Part shown: one piece after another, positions 5,944 through 11,806 of the stretch
Numbering within the stretch: position 1 is the stretch's first letter
Layout: each line of letters begins with the position of its first letter
Assembly: GCA_030705665.1 (NCBI GenBank)
Contig: JAUZQA010000070.1
Span: forward strand, 1-11,806
DNA from: Bacillota bacterium
Lineage (GTDB): Bacteria > Bacillota > Bacilli > Bacillales_B > DSM-18226
Direction of reading: 5' to 3'
DNA: 11,806 nt
Position numbers and translations under genes: made by a program
The notes under the pieces: generated by a model
Database searches by the model: none
The model's input: the letters and a program-made list of their open reading frames with translations, nothing else
Told to the model about the DNA's origin: nothing

Positions 5944-8531
5944 ATCCATTAGCCAAAACATTAAATTGGGAGAAGGAGCACGAAGAACTTGATCTTAGTA
6001 TTTATGATTTGGTGAAAACAGCAAGCAAAGTAATTGCCCCTCTTGGTCCAATCAACACGTTTGCTGCTCGCAGCCCTTGGGCAGGTTTGGAAGGGCAGAC
6101 GTTTGAACGAGTGGCTCGCAGATTAAAAGATACATGTGCTCTGGATATATATCCAGATAATGGTATGTTAAAAGCTGCTTGGAAGCGCGGGGAGATTGAC
6201 AAGAACTTGTTGGAAAAAGGACTACATCATTGGCTCAGTTCACAGAATATCGACATTCCTATTGAGGTTGCTGAAAGGTTCTGCAGGAATGCTCTTTTGA
6301 AAGAAGAGCCGCTTCAAAACAAGGATTCTAAAGTGAAAAGTTTGGCAAAAAAATTAAGCCGATATACAATGGTGACGGCAAAAAAACATTCAGTGAGAAT
6401 GTATAGTCAACGATTGAAGTTAGATCACGATCTTGACCGTCATATTATCAAGTGGTGTAAATTATTTTTAGATGAATCGCAAGCAGTATGGTCAATGCCA
6501 AATCGTGATAAAGGTTTTTATCATGCCTGGAGGGAACTTGCATCATACGATCCTGCACTTCACAATAAAGTAAGGAAGCAACTTAGAGATTTGCCGAACG
6601 AGTCTGAACAGGCTTTAAAACAGGCATTACTGGGACTGGAGGTTCCAATTTCAGAAATCCAGGGATATCTAGAAGCACATTTGCTCTCCCTACCGGGGTG
6701 GGCAGGAATGATGCTTTGGCGCTCAGAGAGATCAATGCAAGAAAATTCATATGTCCTAGACTATCTGGCAGTACGAGTTACGATGGAATATGCCTTAATC
6801 AAACCTTATCTTCCCATAACTGTTGATAAAAGTGATAAAGTACCTTTAGAACAATTAATTTTAATGTGGGCCGACTGGGGTGAATTTCCAATCACTCAAT
6901 GGTCACAGTTGAACAGTTCAGAACAAAAAGCCCGATTGACACTTGCCTACCGCTTTGACCAGATTATCCGTAATCGTTTATGGCTTGAGGCCTGGGAAAA
7001 AACATATGAAGTTCAGCTAAAAGGGAGAATTCTCTCAACACAACAGCCTAGAGCGGCAGTTCCCCCAAAACAGCATTTAGCACAATTTGTTTTTTGTATA
7101 GATGTTCGCTCAGAACCATTCCGCCGCCAGCTCGAAAATGCTGGACCGTTTGAAACATTTGGTACAGCTGGTTTTTTTGGACTGCCAATTGAAACTTGTG
7201 AACTGGGGAGTGTACATTCTCATGATTCTTTGCCTGTTATGTTTAAACCGAAACATTTTATAAAAGAAACAACATCTGAACGAGAATATAGCCAATATCA
7301 ACAGCGAAAGCAAACCGCAAATTCACTTGGAATGACCTTTAATACAATGAAACATAATTTGCTGTCAAGTCTTGTGCTGCCGGAGATAAGCGGCCCGTGG
7401 CTTAGTATTCAGACATTGGCCCGCAGCTTTGTTCCAAGAAGTTTTGGATCCTCATTCCGAAAACTTAGTGAAACATGGCTCCAAAAACCATTAACGAAAC
7501 TTTCGCTTGACCATCATCCCTTATCAGAAACAGAATTAGCTGTTGGTTTTACTGAGAAGGAGAAGGTAGATTATGTCCGCATGTCACTAATAACAATGGG
7601 TTTAACTGAACATTTCAGTCCATTAGTAGTGTTATGCGGGCATGGAAGCCACAGCACCAATAATCCATATAAGTCAGCTCTTGATTGTGGGGCATGCGGA
7701 GGAGCATCAAGTGCCTATAATGCGAGGGTACTCGCATCATTATGTAATCTTCCTAGGGTGAGAACGGCACTTTCTGCAGAGGGAATTTTCATTCCAGAGG
7801 AAACAGTTTTTGCTGCTGCCGAACATGTAACGACACTTGATGAATTGCACTGGGTTTATGTGCCTGAACTTTCGAAACCCGCAAATGAGGCGTTCGATGT
7901 GATCAAAGACGTACTGCTAAAGGTTAGTGAACAGGCAAATAGTGAGAGAGTTAAGCAATTACCGAATCACCGCCCGTTTTCACAAGATCCAAAAAGAGCA
8001 GCACAACTTTTGGCAGAAGATTGGAGTGAAATTCGGCCCGAGTGGGGCTTGGCTCGCAATGCAGCTTTTATCATTGGTGAACGCAGGCTTAGCCAAGATT
8101 GTAATTTGGAAGGGAGAGTTTTTCTTCAAAATTATAGCTGGAGAAAGGATAAGAACGGGATTTTATTATCAAACATCATTAATGGACCTGCTACGGTAGC
8201 CCAATGGATTAACTTGCAATATTATGCATCGACTGTTGCTCCTCATTACTATGGCAGTGGGAATAAAGCAACTCAAACTGTATCTGCAGGTATCGGAGTT
8301 ATGCAGGGAAACGCCAGCGATTTACTGCCCGGTCTTCCTTGGCAGTCCGTAATGCAATCAGATCATGAGGCCTATCATGCCCCGTTACGGTTGCTGGTTG
8401 TGATCCAAGCACCAAAGGAACATGTTAAACGGTTGTTGGATACTGTACCTGCATTCCAGCAAAAAGTGAAAAACGGATGGGTTCGTCTTGCTTCGATTGG
8501 CCCGGAAGGAAACTGGGAAAACTGGTCATAA
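5940..8531 (+). CDS. dabA: DabA/MpsB, DUF2309 (UPF0753) CO2-hydrating zinc subunit
   Basis: An 863-residue soluble protein of the DUF2309 family. DabA has a beta-carbonic-anhydrase-like zinc site and, when bound to DabB, works as an energy-coupled CO2 hydrase that traps bicarbonate in the cytoplasm. The site is intact here: FCIDVRSE (C386, D388, R390), then LCGHGSHSTNNP (H568) and ALDCGACGG (C583). The His-Cys spacing of 15 equals that of the characterised Halothiobacillus DabA, as I recall it. Near the N terminus GPINTFAARSPWAGLEGQ is the conserved opening motif of the family. No signal peptide or clear transmembrane helix is seen, which fits a cytoplasmic, membrane-attached subunit. ATG 5940 follows a perfect AAGGAGGT (5924-5931) by 8 nt and overlaps the dabB stop, so the two subunits are made together. 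Confidence 0.95.
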   Translation: MNPLAKTLNWEKEHEELDLSIYDLVKTASKVIAPLGPINTFAARSPWAGLEGQTFERVARRLKDTCALDIYPDNGMLKAAWKRGEIDKNLLEKGLHHWLSSQNIDIPIEVAERFCRNALLKEEPLQNKDSKVKSLAKKLSRYTMVTAKKHSVRMYSQRLKLDHDLDRHIIKWCKLFLDESQAVWSMPNRDKGFYHAWRELASYDPALHNKVRKQLRDLPNESEQALKQALLGLEVPISEIQGYLEAHLLSLPGWAGMMLWRSERSMQENSYVLDYLAVRVTMEYALIKPYLPITVDKSDKVPLEQLILMWADWGEFPITQWSQLNSSEQKARLTLAYRFDQIIRNRLWLEAWEKTYEVQLKGRILSTQQPRAAVPPKQHLAQFVFCIDVRSEPFRRQLENAGPFETFGTAGFFGLPIETCELGSVHSHDSLPVMFKPKHFIKETTSEREYSQYQQRKQTANSLGMTFNTMKHNLLSSLVLPEISGPWLSIQTLARSFVPRSFGSSFRKLSETWLQKPLTKLSLDHHPLSETELAVGFTEKEKVDYVRMSLITMGLTEHFSPLVVLCGHGSHSTNNPYKSALDCGACGGASSAYNARVLASLCNLPRVRTALSAEGIFIPEETVFAAAEHVTTLDELHWVYVPELSKPANEAFDVIKDVLLKVSEQANSERVKQLPNHRPFSQDPKRAAQLLAEDWSEIRPEWGLARNAAFIIGERRLSQDCNLEGRVFLQNYSWRKDKNGILLSNIINGPATVAQWINLQYYASTVAPHYYGSGNKATQTVSAGIGVMQGNASDLLPGLPWQSVMQSDHEAYHAPLRLLVVIQAPKEHVKRLLDTVPAFQQKVKNGWVRLASIGPEGNWENWS

Positions 8532-8559
8532 CCATTTCAAAGGAGAAGAATATAAAATC

Positions 8560-8928
8560 ATGTTGGTTAAATCAAAAGGAACTCTTGAAGCTGAAATTAG
8601 TAAAGCTTTAACACATTGGGAGAAAAATTATTTGGGACGCGGCTCAGTGTCTGTAAAATCAGATATCCTGCGTGATATGATTATTGTTATTTTACAAGGC
8701 ATCCTAACTCCGGCTGAATATGCCCTATGCCAAGACAAAGAAGGATTATTATCTGTCAAAGAAGTCCGTAACAGTCTGGTGGAATCTGGCTTAGAGGATT
8801 TAAAGGAAATAGTCTTAACAATAACTGGCCAAGAAGTGGTCAACTTTCACACGGATATTAGTACCCAAACAGGGGAACGAGTTATGGTTTTTAAGCTCTC
8901 AGCCGATTTGCAAAGTCAATTATCATAA
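8560..8928 (+). CDS. mpsC: MpsC-family protein (DUF2294)
   Basis: A 122-residue soluble protein matching the DUF2294 family, named MpsC after the third gene of the Staphylococcus mpsABC operon. Recognisable blocks are KNYLGRGSVSVK (22-33; the family usually has GRGP, here Ser29), QGILTPAE (46-53), and HTDISTQTGERVMVFKL (97-113). Its molecular role is not established; linkage to dabB-dabA is its main functional clue. The open frame extends back to 8488, but ATG 8560 is chosen because the family similarity begins there and an AAAGGAG (8539-8545) precedes it, though at the long spacing of 14 nt. TTG 8563 is an alternative. It follows dabA by 28 nt and is in the same operon. Confidence 0.85.
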   Translation: MLVKSKGTLEAEISKALTHWEKNYLGRGSVSVKSDILRDMIIVILQGILTPAEYALCQDKEGLLSVKEVRNSLVESGLEDLKEIVLTITGQEVVNFHTDISTQTGERVMVFKLSADLQSQLS

Positions 8929-8973
8929 TGCGGCATTAGCTAAATCCAAATCATCAATGGAGGAGTGAATGTG

Positions 8974-9465
8974 ATGAATTTAGAAAAAAAGAAAAAAATG
9001 CTATTTTTGATTGGAATCGAACAAAAGCAAGAAACTTTCAATAACATGTTAAATAATGAAAATATTGTATTCTTACAATGCTACCAACCATTTATTTCTC
9101 AACCATTTGATGATTTAATGAGAGATATCTTAATTGCAGTTTACCAGGAAAATGTGGAAAAAATTGTAGTAGTTGCCTCAATTAAGGATCAACAGAAAAA
9201 AAGGGCCACCCTTGCAAAAATGCTTGGAAATAAAGGGTTGCAAGAGAAAATTCAAACTTTGGACTATCTATTTAAAAATACTATGACAGAATTTACTGCG
9301 GGTAATGTTAAGGAATGGTTAGAGGCTGATGGACCACTTAAGGACCGAGTTAAAAATACAGTCCATCTTATTCAGCATCATCCATTAATGCCATCCAATA
9401 TAAGGGTTAAAGAATTATGGCTGGATGAGGACTTAGAGAACCAACTTGAATTTGAGGTAAGCTGA
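8974..9465 (+). CDS. ybcF: Beta-carbonic-anhydrase-like pseudoenzyme (YbcF-like)
   Basis: A 163-residue cytoplasmic protein with the outline of a short beta-carbonic anhydrase. QPFDDLMRDILIAVYQENVE then KIVVVA (43-68) matches the helix and strand before the zinc motif. VKNTVHLIQHHPLMPSNIRV then KELWLDED (about 129-156) matches the family's C-terminal stretch. The catalytic residues are gone: the CxDxR position reads GIEQK (G14, E16, K18) and the HxxC position reads SIKD (S69, D72). It is therefore probably not an enzyme by itself, and may be a structural or regulatory partner of the DAB complex. B. subtilis has a ybcF annotated as a putative carbonic anhydrase in the matching locus. ATG 8974 is 10 nt after GGAGG (8959-8963). 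GTG 8965 and GTG 8971 are in frame; 8971 is a close alternative. Confidence 0.7.
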   Translation: MNLEKKKKMLFLIGIEQKQETFNNMLNNENIVFLQCYQPFISQPFDDLMRDILIAVYQENVEKIVVVASIKDQQKKRATLAKMLGNKGLQEKIQTLDYLFKNTMTEFTAGNVKEWLEADGPLKDRVKNTVHLIQHHPLMPSNIRVKELWLDEDLENQLEFEVS

Positions 9466-9530
9466 TGTAATATGCATGAATTGAAAAATGTTAAAACTCC
9501 CAAAAATTTTAAACGTTGTAAAATAAATGG

Positions 9531-9575
9531 AATAAAAAAATCCCTCCATCATTTATTGAAAGGGATTTTTTTATT
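9531..9575. terminator. Bidirectional terminator between the dab operon and the lacI-type gene
   Basis: A perfect 15-bp stem AATAAAAAAATCCCT (9531-9545) / AGGGATTTTTTTATT (9561-9575) with a 15-nt loop. The A tract on one side and the T tract on the other give a T run in either transcription direction. It lies between two convergent genes, 65 nt after the ybcF stop and 15 nt before the end of the minus-strand regulator gene, so it can end both. Confidence 0.88.
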
Positions 9576-9590
9576 GAATTTTTTGACGAG

Positions 9591-10583
9591 TTATTCAGAA
9601 TCTTTTGGCGGACAACAAGATTCCCGAATGACTAATTCTGATTCAAGTGGAGGGATAGAGGAAAACCCATCGTTACTTTTGTCAATTTGTTCTAAAAGGT
9701 AATGCACAATACTTTTAGCAATCTTTTCTATAGGTGCGCCCACCGTTGTCATCGCCACTTCTAAATCAGCCATCTGCGGAATGTTATCATAACTAATTAA
9801 TGAGATATCCTTTGGGACTGAAAGACGGGCCTCTTTAATGGCGCGGATAGCCCCAATCGTTAGTTCATAACTAGCACTAACAATCGCCGTTGGCTGGAAC
9901 GATGAAGCCAATAGCTTTTTTGTTGCCATATATCCGTTTTGCCACCCCAGACCGTTAGTGCTTATGACCATATCTGGATGGGACTGTAATCCATGTTTCA
10001 TAACCCCTTCAGTAAATCCAATGTATTTTTCCTTTTGAATTCTTTGTGCAGAGTCCCCGATATAGGCAATTCTTCGATGCCCAAGTGAATAAAGATGCTC
10101 AACAGCCATAAAAATCGCATTTTTTCGATCGACATCGATGTAAGGGATCTCACTGTTCCCGGATTCCCCATAGCAGATGATCGGTATGCTGGATGGTCGA
10201 ATGGCTATATGATTGGCATGGTTCTCCTCAAATACTAGAATTCCATCAACTTTTAACCTATTAAAAAGCTGGATAGCCGAATCCATTTCATTAATCGACA
10301 AAATCATAGAATAGGAATGTTTTTCGAGTTCATTATTAATATGTGTAGCTAGGGTTGACACTGCTGTGCGCTCAACAGTTGGCCATAGTAGGCCAATGGT
10401 ATTACTTTTTTTGGATACAAGACTTTTTGCGGCAAAATTGGGCACATAGCCTAGCTGATCGGCAATACGAAAGATTTTTCTTTTTGTCTTTTCTTTTACC
10501 AGTGGACTGTCATTTAACGCCTTTGACACAGTGGAATAACTAACACCAGCGAGAGACGCAATATCTTTAATCGTTACACTCAT
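9591..10583 (-). CDS. LacI-family transcriptional regulator, divergent to a TRAP transporter gene
   Basis: A 330-residue LacI/GalR-type repressor of normal length. Residues 4-23 are the helix-turn-helix (TIKDIASLAGVSYSTVSKAL). LGYVPNFAAKSL (44-55) is the hinge with the minor-groove Leu55. A periplasmic-binding-protein-like ligand domain follows from about residue 60, with NTIGLLWP, KVDGILVFEENH, YIDVDRKNAIFMAVEHL, LGHRRIAYIGD and AIVSASYELTIGAIRAIKEA. The domain ends with ISYDNIPQMAD, near the usual FDD-type position, and the protein ends RESCCPPKDSE. It is divergent from a TRAP substrate-binding gene, so its inducer is probably the transported compound or a breakdown product, likely a sugar acid; the exact ligand cannot be told. 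ATG 10583 follows AGGGGTAGGG on the minus strand. The CG-centred palindrome at 10702-10717 is its likely operator. Confidence 0.92.
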   Translation of the reverse strand: MSVTIKDIASLAGVSYSTVSKALNDSPLVKEKTKRKIFRIADQLGYVPNFAAKSLVSKKSNTIGLLWPTVERTAVSTLATHINNELEKHSYSMILSINEMDSAIQLFNRLKVDGILVFEENHANHIAIRPSSIPIICYGESGNSEIPYIDVDRKNAIFMAVEHLYSLGHRRIAYIGDSAQRIQKEKYIGFTEGVMKHGLQSHPDMVISTNGLGWQNGYMATKKLLASSFQPTAIVSASYELTIGAIRAIKEARLSVPKDISLISYDNIPQMADLEVAMTTVGAPIEKIAKSIVHYLLEQIDKSNDGFSSIPPLESELVIRESCCPPKDSE

Positions 10584-10612
10584 AATCCCTACCCCTAATC
10601 GATTGATTATCT

Positions 10613-10641
10613 ACTATTTACTATATTGTAAAGGTTTTCAA
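10613..10641 (-). promoter_or_regulatory. Possible promoter of the LacI-type regulator gene
   Basis: On the minus strand TTGAAA (10641-10636) is followed after 17 nt by AATAGT (10618-10613). An overlapping alternative is TTTACA (10632-10627) with GATAAT (10611-10606), spacing 15. Either would start transcription 10-30 nt before the ATG. The region is AT-rich, so the choice is uncertain. Confidence 0.35.
10627..10640. promoter_or_regulatory. Second cre-like site overlapping the regulator gene promoter
   Basis: TGTAAAGGTTTTCA matches the cre consensus TGWAANCGNTNWCA at every fixed position except one; the central C is G. It overlaps the possible promoter of the LacI-type gene and lies upstream of the dctP -35 box. 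It also overlaps the inverted repeat TTTAC-N6-GTAAA (10617-10632). The broken CG core makes binding doubtful. Confidence 0.3.
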
Positions 10642-10667
10642 AGAATTTTTAAATAGTAAAAAAAGCA

Positions 10668-10696
10668 TTGATAAAATAGTTTTCCTAGTCTATAAT
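10668..10696 (+). promoter_or_regulatory. Sigma-A promoter of the TRAP transporter operon
   Basis: TTGATA (10668-10673), 17 nt, then a perfect TATAAT (10691-10696). Transcription is expected near 10703, inside the adjacent palindrome, leaving a 5' leader of about 65 nt before dctP. Confidence 0.82.
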
Positions 10697-10701
10697 CTAA
10701 A

Positions 10702-10717
10702 ATAACAACGTTGTTAT
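10702..10717. promoter_or_regulatory. Palindromic operator, probably for the divergent LacI-type repressor
   Basis: ATAACAACGTTGTTAT is a perfect 16-bp palindrome with a central CG, the symmetry expected for a LacI-family operator. It begins 5 nt after the -10 box and covers the expected start site, an ideal place to block transcription. That the neighbouring regulator binds it is inferred from position and symmetry. Confidence 0.68.
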
Positions 10718-10739
10718 ATAGCTGTTTAATCTTATTATA

Positions 10740-10753
10740 TGAAACCGATTACA
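10740..10753 (+). promoter_or_regulatory. cre site for CcpA carbon catabolite repression
   Basis: TGAAACCGATTACA agrees with the cre consensus TGWAANCGNTNWCA at every position. It lies in the 5' leader, 3 nt before the GGAGGG ribosome binding site region of dctP, where bound CcpA-HPr(Ser-P) would act as a roadblock to transcription when preferred sugars are present. Confidence 0.72.
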
Positions 10754-10768
10754 ACTGGAGGGAAAATA

Positions 10769-11806
10769 ATGAAGAGTAGTAAAAAACTAGGGATAGCTGT
10801 TGTAGGTTCAATTGCAGTATTAGGATTAGCATTAACAGGATGTTCTTCATCAAATTCTTCATCAGACAACAACGCAAAGAAAAGTACTTCCAATTCTGCA
10901 AGCGGTCCCAAAATGACACTTAGGTTAGCTGATAATCAGCCAGCTACTTATCCAACTGTTCTCGGAGATAACGCTTTCGCTAAAGAAGTTAGCGATAAAA
11001 CAAATGGTAGAATCACAATTAAAGTTTATCCGGCAGCACAATTAGGCGATGAAAACTCAGCCATTCAACAAATCCAAGCAGGTGCCATCGACTTTGGCCG
11101 GATCAACTCAGCTCCCCTTGGACAATTTGACAAAGAAATGAACGTATTGAGCCTTCCTTATCTATTCACTAGTTCCAACCAAATGTGGGATACGTTAAAT
11201 GGATCAGTAGGAAATGAAATATTAGATGGATTAAAAAGCGCAAATATGGTTGGATTAACTTATTATGATTCAGGAGCACGCAGTTTCTACAATTCACAAC
11301 ACGCTGTCACTAAACCAGCCGACTTAAAAGGCTTAAAAATCCGTGTTCAACAATCGAATATCTTTGTTGACTTAGTAAACGGATTTGGTGCTTCTGCTAC
11401 ACCAATGAACTATGCGGATGTTTACAATGCATTACAAACACATGTTATTGATGGTGCAGAAAATAACCTACCAAGTTATTATACTACTAACCATTATAAA
11501 GCAGCAAAATACTTAACATTAGATGAACATACTAGAACTCCAGAAGTTCTATTAGGAAGTTCTAAAACATGGGCTAAATTATCAGCAGCTGACCAAAAAA
11601 TCGTTAAACAAGCTGCCATTAACTCACAAAAGGTAGAACGTACGGAGTGGGCTAAATTAGAAAAACAAGCATTAGATGCTGCGAAGGCAAACGGAAACAC
11701 CATTACTAAAATTTCCGACATTAAGTCATGGCAAAAAACGGCTCAACCTTTGTATGATAAATACGGTAAGGATTACCAAAGCTTGATCAATAAAATTAAC
11801 GCAACA
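10769..11806 (+). CDS. dctP: TRAP transporter substrate-binding lipoprotein (DctP family), 3' end outside the window
   Basis: The extracellular solute receptor of a TRAP (tripartite ATP-independent periplasmic) transporter. 346 codons are visible with no stop; the family is usually 330-350 residues, so little is missing. MKSSKKLGIAVV opens a lipoprotein signal peptide ending in lipobox LTGC (Cys25), which anchors the protein to the membrane as usual in Gram-positives. A Ser/Asn/Lys-rich linker follows to about residue 48. The DctP fold then shows LRLADNQPA, FAKEVSDKTNGRITIKVYPA, GDENSAIQQIQAGAIDFG, and GLKIRVQQS with Arg192, the residue that normally pairs with the substrate carboxylate. YADVYNALQTHVIDGAENN follows. 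The substrate is therefore probably a sugar acid or other organic acid. Membrane subunits DctQ and DctM are expected just downstream. ATG 10769 follows GGAGGG (10757-10762) by 6 nt. Confidence 0.92.
   Translation, partial: MKSSKKLGIAVVGSIAVLGLALTGCSSSNSSSDNNAKKSTSNSASGPKMTLRLADNQPATYPTVLGDNAFAKEVSDKTNGRITIKVYPAAQLGDENSAIQQIQAGAIDFGRINSAPLGQFDKEMNVLSLPYLFTSSNQMWDTLNGSVGNEILDGLKSANMVGLTYYDSGARSFYNSQHAVTKPADLKGLKIRVQQSNIFVDLVNGFGASATPMNYADVYNALQTHVIDGAENNLPSYYTTNHYKAAKYLTLDEHTRTPEVLLGSSKTWAKLSAADQKIVKQAAINSQKVERTEWAKLEKQALDAAKANGNTITKISDIKSWQKTAQPLYDKYGKDYQSLINKINAT

Noticed and set aside
8488..8559. Longer N terminus for MpsC beginning inside dabA
   Set aside because: It would overlap dabA by 44 nt, has no ribosome binding site at 8488, and the added residues do not look like the family, whose similarity starts near ATG 8560.
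9472..9702. Plus-strand 76-codon ORF after ybcF
   Set aside because: It passes through the bidirectional terminator and into the antisense of the LacI-type gene, and its translation is low in complexity and unlike any family.
1..11806. tRNA, rRNA, CRISPR arrays, insertion sequences, prophage or integration sites
   Set aside because: Looked for on both strands by eye; no cloverleaf, spaced repeats, transposase or flanking direct repeats were seen.

Overview
The window looks like chromosomal DNA of a low-GC Gram-positive bacterium, most likely a Bacillaceae relative. Supporting signs are AAGGAGG-type ribosome binding sites, sigma-A-type promoters, a perfect CcpA cre site, a lipoprotein of Firmicutes type and a dabB-dabA-mpsC-ybcF order like the ybc/mps loci of Bacillus and Staphylococcus. 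This assignment is inferred from gene content and not from a database search.

Region 1 (1-4040) is the 3' part of an operon for a membrane-bound group 4 [NiFe] hydrogenase related to hydrogenase-4/formate hydrogenlyase. It holds a truncated HyfF-like antiporter subunit, a HyfG/HycE-like catalytic subunit with all four nickel-binding cysteines, a HyfH-like protein with two [4Fe-4S] clusters, a HyfI/HycG-like small subunit, and an ArsR-family regulator. A strong terminator closes the operon. The remaining membrane subunits are presumably upstream of the window.

Region 2 (4041-9590) is an inorganic-carbon / membrane-potential operon (DAB, also called Mps). A strong promoter leads into a leader of about 330 nt that contains a large intrinsic-terminator hairpin about 100 nt before the first gene, an attenuator-like arrangement. 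A 24-codon candidate leader ORF then overlaps the start of dabB (mpsA). After it come dabA (mpsB, DUF2309), mpsC (DUF2294) and a beta-carbonic-anhydrase-like protein that has lost all the zinc and catalytic residues. A 15-bp hairpin flanked by A and T tracts ends the operon in both directions.

Region 3 (9591-11806) is a divergent sugar/organic-acid uptake locus. A LacI-family repressor gene is on the minus strand. A DctP-type TRAP transporter substrate-binding lipoprotein is on the plus strand and runs off the window end. Their shared intergenic region holds a TTGATA-N17-TATAAT promoter, a perfect 16-bp palindrome at the expected transcription start, and a perfect cre match before the ribosome binding site.

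How the parts may work together (inference): a formate-hydrogenlyase-like hydrogenase handles H2, and possibly CO2/formate together with a partner enzyme, next to a CO2-hydrating DAB complex. The ArsR protein between them is a candidate shared regulator. The TRAP/LacI part appears to be an independent catabolic unit under substrate-specific and CcpA control. No tRNA, rRNA, CRISPR array, insertion sequence or attachment site was seen.
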